Assembly (NCBI GenBank): GCA_963555705.1
Contig: OY743173.1
Span: 645,001 to 709,000 of the forward strand
DNA: 64,000 nt
Direction of reading: 5' to 3'
Source: Ligustrum vulgare
Lineage: Eukaryota > Streptophyta > Magnoliopsida > Lamiales > Oleaceae
Of this stretch, positions 30,552 through 43,751 are shown one piece after another. Each line of letters opens with the position of its first letter. The stretch's first letter is position 1. Both the position numbers and the translations under genes were made by a program. The notes below the pieces were generated by a model. It worked only from the letters and a program-made list of their open reading frames with translations, did no database searches and was not told where the DNA came from.

Positions 30552-33500
30552 TATAGCGACCCAGAATTTTTATGCAATAAATAATTATTTTAATATTTAG
30601 AAAATTGTGTCGCTACTATTTCATTTATTATTTTGAAGTTAACGCCGCGACGAATTCGTCTAGCCAAGTCAAGAAATATCGAATTTGTTCGATTTTAAAT
30701 TAAAATCCGAATTTCTAAAATTATGTTATTTTAATTATTTATTCAAAGTATTATTTTCAAAATCATTTTGAATTCCAAATTTATTAAAATATCTCAATTT
30801 TCCTTATTCAAATGTATTTTCAGTCCAAAAACATCATCATTTTGTATAAAGAATATTACACCATTTTCTATTTCATATTACACCAAATTCTACACTATCT
30901 TATTCTCCATTCACAAGCAATACCATCATTATCATCATATAACACGGCAAGACACAAACCACCATTTCTTTATTTTATCATTCCAATTATGAGTATTCCA
31001 TTCAATGATTCCTCTTCACATTAGTATGTCCTCCATATTGATCACTTTCCATCTCATTCCCAATTTCATAATTCATCCTCACCAACCACCTTCACTACCT
31101 TATTCAAATACTCTCTACTCCTACGAGATTCAATTTGCACAATTCAAATCATGGCACAACCCATATTCCTTTCTATTATTTATTTTGATTCCTCATGTCT
31201 CCCCTTTAATCATTTCTTTTTTTTCCTTTTCTTTTCCTTTAAACCACAACAAAACCTAATCATTTTATTCTAACACTTTACATCTAATCTAATTCCTACT
31301 CAACCTAAAACTCCACCACGGTTTCACCAAACCAACCCATGCTCCACTTATCACATCATTACCTCCACTTACCTCAATTCCACAATTTCAAAACCAATCT
31401 GTATATAATCACCTGCGAAATCGTCATCATCAATCTACAATCAGTTCATAACCATCATCCTCAATTCACCAAACAATGCCACTGCAGTCTTCATCTGTAC
31501 CACCACCCATTTCGTTTCTTCCCGTTTTGATCTCCAAATCAGACAATCAGCATCATCATCATCAATGTCAAAACCACCGATCGCACACTGCCCTTCAGGT
31601 GGACACCCAACCGAATCCCAAACCACCCCTGTACAATTTCAGTTTAGCATCCACCCAACTTCATTTCAGGCAATCACTTCAGCTTCATCCATTTTCACTC
31701 CCTGTGACTAAATTCAATCCATCACCAGAGTCTCTGATCGTCATCAGCCACCTCCATGACTTCCAATTCACAGAGTCACTGCACTACCATTTTATCACTA
31801 TCAATTCAATCCACCATATTCAGCCACACACAGATCACAACCAAAACCGGCAATCATCAGTCCAACCACCAGCTCCAAACTGCCTTCCACCAAATCAAAT
31901 CATCACCGCTACTGCCTAACACTAAGTTCGCACAACCCCATCGCCTCCACTGCCCAGTCCCAAATTAACTCCAATTCAGTGCCAAAACCCCAAATCAAAA
32001 TAAAACCCAAAACCCAGATTAAGCCAAGCCAGTCACTTACCTCAAACCACCGCCGGATTATCGCCTAGAAATCGCGACTTTAAGCCTCGTGTTTATCTCT
32101 GTTTTCTCTAATCTCTCAACAAATCAGCCCACAACCTGGTCTACTTGCAACCTCACCGTTTATTGCAACCAACGCCGGTGAGCCCTGTCGATCGCCGGCT
32201 GAATACCCTTGTTTCACCACAGATCGCGACTGGGTCGTGAGTTGAGAGAGAGAGAGACAGAGAGTGGTTTTGAGAGAGAGAAGGATAAAATCTGAAATGA
32301 ATTATTTGATTTTAATATTTTAAGTTTTCGGAAATTACCTTTTAGTCCTCAAGTTTAAAAGGTTTTCAAATTAGTCCCTATGTTTTCAAAAACTATCATT
32401 TCAGTCCTTTAAGTTTTAAATGAGTTTTAATCAGCCCTTTCATTTTCAAAATCTATTATTTCAGTCACTGTTGATTTACTTTTAAACCCAAGTTTTAAAA
32501 GTATTCATTTTAGTCCCTCAACTTTCAAAGTATCAATTTTAGTCCCTCAACTTTTCAAAGTATTCATTTTAGTCCCTCAACTTTCAAAACATCAATTTTA
32601 GTCCTCAAATTATAATTTATCATTTTGAACTATATATTCGATATACTAAAGTGACTTATTGGCTAAGACGAAGCGTACGGAGAATTTAAAGAAATTGAAG
32701 TCATTCCCGCTCAACTTTGCACTCGTCGGATTTGAGGTAGACTCGCACTTATTAATTGATTTAAATTATGATTTCATATGAATGTCATGTGACTTGTGAA
32801 AGTCAATTTTTAAGAAAAGCAAGTATGTTGTTATGAAAGGTAAATATACCTTATGTTGTTATGAAAAGTAAGTATGTTTTTTATGAAAAGAAAATATACT
32901 TTATGTTTTTACGAGAAAAGTAAGTATACCCTATGCTTCACGAAAATGTTTTTCTGGATCATTGCTATGAAATCAATCTACCAAGATTGTTTTGGGTCCC
33001 ATATGATAAGTTATGATATGTTAAGGGGACCGGAGTTTTAGTAGCGCTACACATAAGAATTCTTGCCACGAAGTTCGGTAACATTCTTGTGTCTCCTATG
33101 TTTATGAGGATTTGCCACGAAGTTCGGTAAAATTCCTGTGTTTCCATATGTTTATGAGGATTTACCACCTAAGTTCGGTAAAATTCCTGTCGCATATGTT
33201 TATGAGGATTTCGATCCTATCTTATGTTATGATGCAATTGATCCCTATGAATTTCAAAAATTATGCTTGGTATACTTACTGTGATTTTATTGTTATTATG
33301 GTTTTACTGCATAAGAATTCTTGCCACCTAAGTTCGGTAAAGTTCTTGTGTCTATTTATGTTTATGAGGATTTCAATCCTATCTTATGTTATGCTTTCAA
33401 AAGAAATTATGCTTGGCATAATTAAAATGTTTTTATAAGTATATGGTTTTCAAAGAGCTGTTTTCAAAGAGCTATTTTCAAAGAGCCTATGATTTGTAAA

Positions 33501-34030
33501 ATATGTCCCGTGCTGTAATGCACAATATGAGTTTTATCAAGAGCAGTTTTATAAAGAAGCTCTATCAATGCCCGTTTTATAAAGAGCCGGGATTTATGTG
33601 TTTAATCATCTTATAAATTAAATTAATTTGCGATGAGTCTACTGAGTATTTCCCCCATGAAATACTCACCCTACTTTTTAACAGTTTTGCAGATTTCGGA
33701 GACGGTGGCGAGCGATGAATGATGGTGGCAATAATCGTTAAACAGTTGAAAGTTTGACGTTAATGGTTTCCGTATTTTCCAAACAATCGAATAATTTAGA
33801 GAAGTTCATTTATTTGAGAAATTATGACATTGGCAATTTCTTTACAATATTAATGGTTCGATTTACTATTTCAAATGGTTTCATAAATGTTTTCAATTTT
33901 ATCGGCCATTACAGTTTATTTAATGTTGCCAAAAATGAATTTCAATTATTTCTTCCGCAAAAATATTATTCGAAAAATTTAGACAGAAAATGACGTAGTG
34001 AATCGGGTATACGGAACTCGGGGCGCTACA
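30552..34030 (+). repeat. LARD-2 3' LTR
   Basis: This LTR is 3,479 bp and almost identical to the 5' LTR. Eight substitutions and one extra GA dinucleotide were counted by eye. It starts TATAGCGACCC like its partner, so the TA terminus was present in the parental element. Confidence 0.95.
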
Positions 34031-34035
34031 TTATT

Positions 34036-34904
34036 GATGAAGATGATAGACCAATGGGGCAATTCATGGTCCCTCTCATCACTCGAAATCTAGGAAGCAT
34101 CACATACCCCCATTTGGACGTCCGGACTTTCATCTAAAGCCGGATGTGATAAATCTCTTCAAGGGGCATCTACAATTCTATGAAATGACCGAGGAGAATC
34201 CATTTACTCACATCTCGCGGTTTTTGGAGATGTGTAGTAACTTTGATTATCCGGGAATTAGCAAGGAGGCTATCAACATGCGGTTATTTCCACATACCCT
34301 TAGAGATGGAGCTCGTGAATGGTTGGATGCCAACCCGGTTGGAAGTATTACAACATGGGATGATCTTGCTCAAAAGTTCACTACAAAATACTTTCCTCCA
34401 TCAAAAGTGGCTAAATTGAAGAGTGATATCTCTACATTTCGATAACTTGACACTGAATGTATCTATGAGTCATGGGAAAGATTCAAGGAGATGTTGAGGA
34501 AATGTCCAAATCATGGGTTCACCAAGCAAATGCAAGTTCAATATTTCTATCTTGGGATGAATCCATCTAGTCGAGTGACGGTTGACTCGGCCTCCAATGG
34601 AGCTATCACTACAAAATCACCTAATGAGGCAATTGAGCTCTTTGAGAGGATGGCTAGTCACAATTCTACTTGGCCAACCGACCGCATGGTACCAAAGAGA
34701 GCCGCGAGAATTCATGAAGTTGATGCATATGCGGCTTTATCGGCAAAGATGGACCTTCTATTCAAGAAGTGTGATGATTTGTCTTCTCAACATACGGTAA
34801 AAGCAATCTACCCTCCTATTTCTATTTGTGATGCATGTGGAGCAACACACAAGGTTGAGGAATGTCTCATGTCAAAATGGCTTGTACTTCAAATGAGCAA
34901 GTGA
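34036..34904 (+). pseudogene. Athila C gag (continuation)
   Basis: It continues gag after the LARD-2 insertion: DEDDRPMGQF, then the capsid-like block with NMRLFPHTLRDGAREWL, an in-frame TAA near 34443 (position usually Gln), YESWERFKEMLRKCP and a knuckle CDACGATHKVEEC. The knuckle is CX2CX3HX4C, one residue short of the canonical spacing. A frame change near 34865-34900 leads into the next segment. Confidence 0.85.
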
Positions 34905-37594
34905 ATTATGCTCAAAATTTCAACCGACCACAAGGCAATCCTTACTCCAACACATACAATCCGGGTTGTAGGAATCATCCGAATTTTTCTTGGTCCAACA
35001 ACCAAAATCAAGTAAAGCCTCCCGGTTTTGCTCAACCTCCACCACCCCAAGAGAAGAAGCCCTCCATTGAGGAGATACTCATGCAATTCATGAACAAGAC
35101 CAATACTATTCTCCAAAACCAAGCGGCTTCTATCAAAAATCTTGAGACTCAAGTTGGGCAATTAACAAAAATGATGACGGAGAGACAACAAGGAGCCTTT
35201 CCAAGCAATACCGAGATCAATCCAAGGGAAAATGTGCAAGCCATCACTACAAGAAGTGGAATTCAATTACCGGAAGTCACGGTAAAGCAACATGTGGCAC
35301 AACCCGAGGTGAAAGAAAAAGGTAATGAGCATGTTGAGGAGGCGAATGAAAATGATGCAACATTGAAGGAAAGTGGGGAGACCTCAACAAAGGTTCCTAC
35401 TCCGGTTAAAGCTTATGTACCTCCCATTCCTTTTCCTCAAAGAATCCAAAAGCACAAGGTGGATGCACAATTTGGTAAATTTCTTGAAGTTTTCAAGAAA
35501 CTTCACATCAACATACCATTTGCCGATGCATTAGCACAAATGCCTAGCTATGCAAAGTTTATGAAAGACATCCTTTCAAACAAAAGGAGGCTAGAAGATC
35601 ATGAAACTGTGATGCTCACGGAAGAATGTAGTGCCATACTACAAAACAAATTGCCTCCAAAAATCAAAGATCCAGGGAGTTTCACTATTCCTTGTACTAT
35701 TGGTGATTTAACTTTTGGTAAAGCATTATGTGATCTTGGTGCTAGTATTAATTTAATGCCTTTGTCTATTTTCAGGAGATTGGGCATGGGAGAGGTGAAG
35801 CCAACCACAGTTTCATTGCAATTGGCCGATCGCTCTATTAAGCATCCGCGTGGTATTGTTGAGGATGTGCTAATCAAGGTGGACAAATTCATCTTCCTTG
35901 CCGATTTTATCATTCTTGATATGGAGGAAGACCTTGATATCCCAATCATCTTGGGAAGACCCTTCCTAGCAACCGGTCGAGTTTTAATAGAAGTGCAAGG
36001 AGGCAAATTGATATTGAGGGTTCAAGATGAGCAAATCACATTCGACATTATGAAATCCATTAAGTACCCCGTAGAGGTAAATTTATGCTCCCGAGTAGAC
36101 ATCATTGATCAAGATGTGGCTACATCGTTCATCTATGGGTCATCTAAGGATCCCCTTGAGACTTGCATTGCTCACTCCATAACCACCGAGGGAGAGGATG
36201 ATTTGGACATCGGAAGGATGTCACAACACTTGGATGCTCCCAAATTTTATCCCTTCAAGAAGAGGCCATATTTTGAAGAGTTGGGAGAGAGCTCTTCTCC
36301 TTCACTACCCTCCATTCAACAAGCCCCAACTCTTGAGCTCAAACCTCTTCCATCACATTTGAGGTATGCATACTTGGGTGATTCTTCTACTCTTCTCGTT
36401 ATTATCTCGAATTTGTTGGATGAAGTGGAGGAAGAAAAACTACTTGAGGTGTTGAAAATGCATAAAATGGCTATTGGGTGGACTATGGCGGATATCAAGG
36501 GTATTAGCCCTACCTTGTGCATGCATAAAATCCTCATGGAGGATAACTTCAAACCAACAGTGGAGCACCAACTCCGTCTAAATCCAAACATGAAAGAAGT
36601 AGTGAAAGCCGAGGTATTGAAGTGGTTGGATGCGGGAATTATCTATCCAATCTCGGATAGTGCATGGGTGAGTCCCGTCCAATGTGTTCCAAAGAAAGGA
36701 GGTGTCACGGTGGTTGAAAATGAGAACAACGAGCTTATTCCTAAAAGGCCCGTGACGGGATGGAGAGTGTGCATTGATTACCGAAAATTGAACAATGCCA
36801 CTCGAAAAGATCACTTTCCTCTCCCCTTTATTGACCAAATGCTTGAGAGGTTGGCGGGGCATTCTCATTATTGTTTCTTGGATGGATACTCGGGCTACAA
36901 TCAAATTTTAATAGCCCCTGAAGATCAAGAGAAGACCACCTTCACATGTCTATATGGGACTTTTTCTTATATGAGGATGCCGTTTGGTCTTTGCAATGCA
37001 CCAGCTACTTTTCAACGTTGTATGATGGCCATTTTCTCCGACATGGTGGAAAAATTCATCGAGGTATTTATGGATGATTTTTCAATTTTTGGTTTTTCTT
37101 TCAATGAATGCTTGGATAATCTTGATCTAGTGTTGAAAAGATGTGAAGAAACCAATTTAGTGCTTAATTGGGAGAAATGCCATTTTATGGTGAGAGAGGG
37201 CATTGTACTTGGCCATCGGATTTCACAAGGGGGAATTGAGGTTGATAAAGCCAAAATACAAGTTATTGAGAAATTGCCTCCTCCTACTTCGGTGAAAGGC
37301 ATAAGGAGTTTCTTGGGGCATGCGGGTTTCTATAGGAGATTCATCAAGGATTTTTCTAAAATCACTAAGCCTCTTTGGTCTCTACTTGAGAAGAACATTA
37401 CTTTCCATTTCTCTCAAGAGTGTCTATTGGCTTTCAACACTCTTAAGGAGAGGCTTATCTCGGCTCCTATTATTGTGGCCCCGGATTGGAGCTTACCATT
37501 TGAGCTCATGTGCGATGCTAGTGATTATGCCGTGGGAGCGGTTTTGGGGCAAAGGAGAGGTAAATTTTTGCATGTGATCTACTATGCAAGCTGA
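34862..37594 (+). pseudogene. Athila C gag C-terminus, protease, RT and RNase H start
   Basis: 910 codons. It begins at the gag-pol transition ([12 protein letters not shown]), then a coiled-coil-like segment (IKNLETQVGQLTKM). Protease has CDLGASINLMP near 290. RT has CIDYRKLNNATRKDHF near 637 and FMDDFSI near 737. RNase H starts with [14 protein letters not shown] near 884. A TGA at 37592 stops it within IYYAS*TL, where element A has Arg (CGA), so a CpG C-to-T change is likely. All RT motifs look intact. The copy is nevertheless dead because of surrounding stops. Confidence 0.9.
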
Positions 37595-38280
37595 ACATTG
37601 AGTGATGCTCAATTGAATTATGCCACAACCGAGAAAGAGATGCTTGCCGTGGTCTTTGCCTTTGACAAATTTCGATCTTTCTCATCGGCTCAAAGGTAAT
37701 TGTCTATACCGATCACTCCGCTCTAAAATACTTGCTTGCTAAGAAGGATGCGAAGCCAAGATTGATTATATGGGTCCTTCTCTTGCAAGAATTTGATTTG
37801 GAAATCCGTGATAAAAAGGGTGCGGATAATCTTGTGGCCGATCATCTATCTAGGATGGAGCAACCTAAAAAGGTGGGAGTGGAGGAAATCAATGAAGCAT
37901 TTCCGGATGAACAACTATTGCATACCAACCATCTTCTCCAAGTTTTCGAAGCACCATGGTATGCGGACTTCGTGAATTTCCTTGTAATTGGTATTCTTCC
38001 CCCGGATTTCTCTTATCAACAAAAGAAGAAATTCTTTGCTGATGTGAAACATTATTTTTGGGATGAGCCATATTTATTCAAGAGGGGGTCGGACCAAATT
38101 ATTAGAAGATGTGTTCCCGAGGAAGAAATGGAAGCAATTCTTGATAGGTGTCATTCATCACCTTATGGGGGTCACTTTGGAGCTTCCAAAACCGCCTCAA
38201 AAGTTCTTCAATCGGGATTCTATTGGCCAACTTTGTTCAAGGATGCTTATACCTTAGTATCCAAATGTGATAGATGCTAA
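37595..38280 (+). pseudogene. Athila C RNase H end and integrase zinc domain
   Basis: It carries [18 protein letters not shown], a frame change near 37680, then KKDAKPRLI and VADHLSRM (RNase H end). The integrase HHCC domain has [11 protein letters not shown] and CDRC. The stop at 38278-38280 falls where element A has Gln (CDNCQR), consistent with CAA to TAA. Confidence 0.85.
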
Positions 38281-39232
38281 AGGAGTGGGAATATCTCTCG
38301 GCGTAATGAAATGCCATTGACTTCAATCTTGGAAGTGGAAATCTTTGATGTTTGGGGAATTGGTTTCATGGGGCCATTTCCATCCTCGTTCTCGAATCAA
38401 TATATTTTCGTGGCGGTGGATTATGTTTCTAAATGGGTAGAGGCGATGGCATTACCTACTAATGATGCTCGGGTGGTGGTCAATTTTCTCAAGAAGAACA
38501 TTTTTACACGATTTGGAACCCCCCGACTCATCATTAGTGATGGAGGAAAACACTTTTGCAATCGCCTCCTTGACTCACTTTTGTCCAAGTATGGAGTGAA
38601 GCACCGAGTAGCCACGCCTTACCATCCCCAAACAAGTGGCCAAGTGGAGATCTCAAATCGAGAGTTGAAAAGAATTCTTGAGATGACGGTGAATACATCA
38701 AGGAAAGATTGGTCGAGGAAGCTAGATGATGCATTATGGGCTTACCGCACCGCATTCAAGACTCCTATTGGTATGTCTCCATTTTGTCTTGTTTTTGGAA
38801 AATCATGTCATCTCCCCGTTGAACTTGAGCATCGAGCATTTTGGGCTACACGGGCATTAAACTTTGATGCAAAATTAATTGGTGAGAAGAGGTTGCTTCA
38901 ACTTAATGAACTTGACGAATTTCGCCTCAACTCATATGAAAATGCTCGCATCTATAAGGAGAGGACCAAGAAATGGCATGATAACCACATTATGAAGAGA
39001 GACTTCAAAGTTGGGCAACAAGTTCTTCTATTCAACTCCCGACTTCGACTATTCCCCAGAAAGCTTCGATCCCATTGGTGGGGGCCATTCACAATTTCTC
39101 AAATCTTTCCCCATGGAGCTATATCATCCCGAAAAGGGACATTTCAAGGTCAACGGGCAAAGGTTGAAACCATTCTTGGAAGGAGAACCCCCGGAGGAAA
39201 AGTCATCATTTCTCCTCAATGCTCCCGAATGA
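38281..39232 (+). pseudogene. Athila C integrase core and C-terminus
   Basis: First catalytic Asp is replaced: the sequence reads [10 protein letters not shown] where element A has [10 protein letters not shown], so the active site is lost as well as the frame. The second Asp remains in [23 protein letters not shown] precedes or holds the Glu. A frame shift near 39100 separates LRSHWWGPF from the terminal [14 protein letters not shown], which ends at 39232. Confidence 0.85.
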
Positions 39233-39395
39233 AAAATCCAAAAGTCGAGCTTATGACTTTAACCAAGCGCTTTTTGGGAGGCAACCCAAATTTCTTCTCT
39301 TTTGAATCAGGGAAGTTTCACTACCTCTTATCTTCTTTACATATTGTTTCTATTTTCACATTGAGGACAATGTGTAATTCAAGTTTGGGGGTGTT
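39233..39395 (+). other. Athila C post-pol segment with hairpin and internal polypurine tract
   Basis: It contains the post-pol sequence GGGAGGCAACCC (about 39279). The hairpin ACATTG-AGGA-CAATGT (39358-39373) follows, then AGTTTGGGGGTG (39383-39394). Element D inserted right after it, duplicating GTGTT (39391-39395). Confidence 0.75.
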
Positions 39396-40800
39396 TGACG
39401 ACGCTCCGCAAGTGTACGGGTCGCGCAAGTAATAAAGTGGATTTTAAGTCCGAATATCGTTCCCACAGAGATTGTTTTAAATCGTATTTTTAGACTACTA
39501 CCTTAACCGGAACTAGAAATTGTTTGAGTTTGAAATTTTTGATTTTGAAAATGAAAATGAAGATTAAACTAAAAAAATGACAAATTTGATTTTAAACGAA
39601 TGAAAATAAATGCGTTAGAATTATGAATCCATTTTGACTCTATCATCCATATCTTAACCAATTATTTAAATACAATTCACGGGTTTTGAAAATTCATATT
39701 CCTAATATTGTCAAGACTCCCTTTCGGACAAGAATCAACACCTATTTCGATACACAATCCGACTATATTTCTATGACGAATCTAAATATATAGAAAAGCA
39801 TTATAAGTTTTGTGAATACTATAGCAGATAACACAAAGCATAGGGGTATATTTCTATCCCCTATCGGACTTTGTGGCAATTGACACAAGTCTAATGAAAT
39901 ATCAATCTTTCGAACTTAAGAAATCATTACCTAAAATCATACAACTAGTGATCAAGTAATTGCATGATAAAGAAAAGTATAAATCAATTGCTCAAAATCA
40001 TGAATTGCATAAATTAAATAATAGATTAAAATATGGAATTAAGAAATCAAAACTTCATCACAATTCCAACACAATTAACCTAGCCTAGAAACATAATAGA
40101 AAATAAATAACAAGAGATATGAAAAGATGTAACCCAATTCATCTCCTTGCAATTGTATCTTCAATCTTGATCTTGGCGTGGTTTGGATCCCTCGGCACTT
40201 CGACAGCGTTTTGGCATGAATTATGAAGATTGGGAACCCCTAATTTCGTGCCCCAGGTCTGGTATATATAGATTTTCCCGAGAATTAGGTTAATCAAGGA
40301 GAAAATTGCTGAATTCCGCGTAAAAAGCCCAGCTGCGGCCCAGTCGGGACTACCGTGCGACCGCACGGTTCAAAAACACGCGGTCGCATGACTCTGCAGG
40401 TAAACTTCAGTCGCCGAATTTTTTGACCGTGCAACCGCACGCCTTTTTCAACCGTGCGGCCGCACGGTTGTAATTCCGGCTGCAATTTTTATCTTTTAAA
40501 TTCTGCAACTTGGTCCCTGTCTTTTAATTGCACAGCAAGTCCTCCAACTTCTGATTGTTGCAATTTAACCCCTGAACTTCTGATTTCTTCCAAATTCGAT
40601 TTTTTCTTCAAATTAACCATTTGATTGACTGCATCAATTCTTGATTTGCTCACTTTGATACTTTGTACATCCAATTGCTCGACTTTGGAATTATTTTTGA
40701 AATGTAAACAAATAACACAAAATAAATAGCGAATATTCTAAAACAAACATATAAAATCCTACTTTTAGGATAGAAATAAGTGTATAAAATACACTTATCA
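39396..40800 (-). repeat. Element D 3' LTR
   Basis: This LTR is 1,405 bp. Minus strand TGATAAGTGTATTTT...GAGCGTCGTCA. CpG palindromes (ACCGTGCGACCGCACGGT type) lie at 40347-40468 and the TATA-like TATATATA at 40263-40270, i.e. just downstream on the minus strand. Confidence 0.93.
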
Positions 40801-43751
40801 ACACCCCCAAACTAGAACTATTGTTCGTCCTCGAACGAAATAAAACTAAACTATAAATGTAAAACGGCAAAATAAAAAAAAATTATGTTTTTGCTTTTGT
40901 CAACTTATTTACCATGCTCTTCAACAATCCAAATTGACGATTCACTTTAGACAAAGAAATATGAACAACATAAAATATTTTCATTCATCCGATGCTCAAC
41001 TTCATCGTGTGTGTGTGAATAGCCAAAATCAACCGCAAACTTATGCAAAAAATAAACTTGACAATGTGTGACTTTTTATGCAAAAGTAAGCCTGAATCCC
41101 ATGTGGTCAACAATGATTTTCTTTTAATTTTCCTTACCCTCTCATGGATGATCACAACCTTATTACTTTTCTCTCATATCCCGAGGTCTTTCCTATTGAT
41201 GTGGTTTCTAAAAATGTATAAATCGCATTTTTCCACACAAGGCAGTTAGTACTAGACAAGTATGCACGACAGACCAAGAAAAATTAACAAAGTGTTAGGA
41301 ATTTCAATCAACAAAGCTTATACCATTTTATTCCATTTTTCTTTCATGTGGACGACTTTTTCTTTTAATGCCCTTATCTTTTACCATCTTTGTGCAATAC
41401 TTTTCATACTTGCTTTCTATATGACCCCTGTAGCGAGCTTTAGGTCGGCAGCTCCCAACTCAGTTGAGCTTAGGGTACCAGGTTCAAAGAACCCCTCAGA
41501 CTTAATTACCCGAGTCATAAAGGCATAAACAAAAAAGTTAAAGATGTTTTAACGTCTTATGTGTAAGTCCACTCTCCGTACTTGCTTTCTAGTTGACCCA
41601 TGTAGCGAGCTTTAGGTCGGCAGCTCCCAACTCAGTTGAGTTTAGGGTACCAGATTCAGAGAATCCCTCAGACTTACTTGCTCGAGTCAAAAAGGCATTT
41701 GAAGAGTAGAATAAGACCTTCAGCATTTTTCTGTTTTTATGCTGGTTATTATGGTTTATACCCGTTGATTGAAAGCCCTTACACTAAAGATGTACAATTA
41801 AAAACTCCAAATCTTAAATCCATCAATGCATATTCATACTAACCTTCCCACCCCCAAACTGCTTCTTGAGCAGTTTGGTTCTATATTTCAGGTCGGGATC
41901 TAATTACTTAAGGTTTAGGATTTTTCAATCAATTCTATGTTCAAAGTGCACAAGTTTACCCCACAAGTATCAAGCATCTCCCTACACAAGTTTTTATTTG
42001 AAATGGCTATGTGCTCAAGTTTGATTAAAGTCTCACATGGATGAATGTTAAGAAAAATTTAGTTCGCATGTTGCCCAATTTTCTAACTAAAGTACAAAAG
42101 TCAATTCATATCATATCATAAGCAATAAATAAATCAACAAAAATTTTCAAAATTTTCACTTTTTATGAATTTTCTACCCAAAATCGAATAATGTGTAGAT
42201 GAAAGCACATGAATGAGATTCCCACCCCCAAACTAGAATCATACATTGTCCTCAATGTATTCAAAATAAATAAAGAAAATAAACAAAAAAAAAAATAACA
42301 AAGAGGGTTAATGTACTTCCCGGGTTTGGAGAGTTGATGTTCCCATTTTTTAAGCTTTGACTTGAATGTTTTGTTGGATGAAATGATCCCTTACTTCCTT
42401 TTCCATGTTTGGCGTGAATTGCCCTATGATGATATGTTCCTTGCAAATAAACATTAATGGTCATTAGAAGTATAATCATCACATAGGAACTAAAGAAAAT
42501 CAACACAACACACCCAAACTAGGACTTAGAAAAAAAAAAAAAAAAAATTGAAATTTTTGAAAAGTGGTCGACCACTGATTTTCAACCCTTGACATCGCCT
42601 CGAAAAAGTGAAAGTTTCCCGAGACATGTCCTAGGCATATGAAAGAACATAACTTGGTCTACAACATATCAAAAATTCAGCAAATTTGGAGTTCATTTGG
42701 GTCATGAAAGGATGTGACAAAGTAGGTGCAGTGAAGCTGAAATTGGTGTAGTGGTGTTGTGATGCCTTGCAATGAAGTGCTTTGTAGTGCAAAGATGTTC
42801 ATGTTAAGTTCTATGCCTTAAATCAGTGTAAACAATGAATGGATGATGCACAAATGATGTTTAACATGTAGTGAGGGTGATCATCCAAAAAGATTTGCCA
42901 AAACTCAATAAAAACCTCATTGAAACATTTTATCAAGCACCTTGAATGCATATAAAGAAATCAATGAAAATCATAGAGTTGGAGACTTGAATTAAGCCAA
43001 AAATTTTCACCTAATAAACACAATTCAATACCCCAAGTTCTATCCTAAGCCTATCACTATCAATCCACAATATTCAATTTCCACAAAAATTTGAAGAACA
43101 CACGAATTATGCATAATCTTGGAAATTGGTGACAAATTCTTACCTTTAGATGATTTTGATGTAATGCAAGGTATGATTTTGAGTTATAATGATGTGTAAA
43201 CTTAGGGGAACAGTTGGGGACTCAATGTGGGATGATTTGGGGGAGGAATTTCGGGTATGAAGTGGTTAAAATGAAAGAAGAATGCATATTAAACAATCTG
43301 CTGGTTCTGCCCAGTTTAACACCGTGCGACCGCATGGTGTTAATGGACAGTGACTTGAATTTTTTTCAAAATTTGAGTTTTGGACCCCGTTTTCAACCCC
43401 TAAATGCTTTAAAATGCATGCAACCAAATTCTAAACAATATGTGCATGTCCTAAGCTAGGTGATCAAGTAGAAGATTGTGATAAAAAGCAACAAAATAAA
43501 TTAAAATTAAAAGTGCTAAAACAAGTAAAATGGAACACTAGAATTACGTAAAACACATAACAATTCAATGCATGCATTTTAAACATACTAGTACCCCTAA
43601 AATGCATTGTCAAGCATCTAAACAACTATAAAGTAATAAAAGCAATCAAAAAAACAACAAACAAACGAATAAAGAAAAGGGTTTGAGAGGTTGGGTTGCC
43701 TCCCAACAAGCGCTTCATTTAAAGTCTAGAGCTAGACTTTTTGGCAAACTC
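40801..43751 (-). other. Element D 3' noncoding region
   Basis: No ORF is supported. Reading from the LTR inward there are three G-rich tracts on the minus strand, each with a hairpin. These are 40801-40812 with GTTCG-AGGA-CGAAC (40823-40836), 41847-41855 with an 8-bp stem (41856-41876), and 42221-42233 with ATACATTG-AGGA-CAATGTAT (42241-42260). Two direct repeats of about 115 bases lie at 41410-41525 and 41580-41697. A further CpG palindrome (ACCGTGCGACCGCATGGT) is at 43320-43337, and the post-pol block GGGAGGCAACCC is near 43690-43710. Confidence 0.65.

Larger units (their letters stand above)
23602..34030 (+). mobile_element. LARD-2: young non-autonomous LTR retrotransposon carrying two antisense genes
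   Basis: LTRs are 23602-27078 and 30552-34030, flanked by a perfect TTATT duplication (23597-23601, 34031-34035). It has a tRNA-iMet primer site and a hairpin plus polypurine tract. The internal region of about 3.47 kb has no gag, protease, RT or integrase and instead holds a LOG-like gene and a four-cysteine basic protein gene on the opposite strand. LTR ends (TAGCGACCC...GGGCGCTACA) and the iMet primer fit a chromovirus-type (Tekay-like) partner supplying proteins in trans. By eye the LTRs differ at eight bases and one GA indel, so insertion is very recent. Confidence 0.93.
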
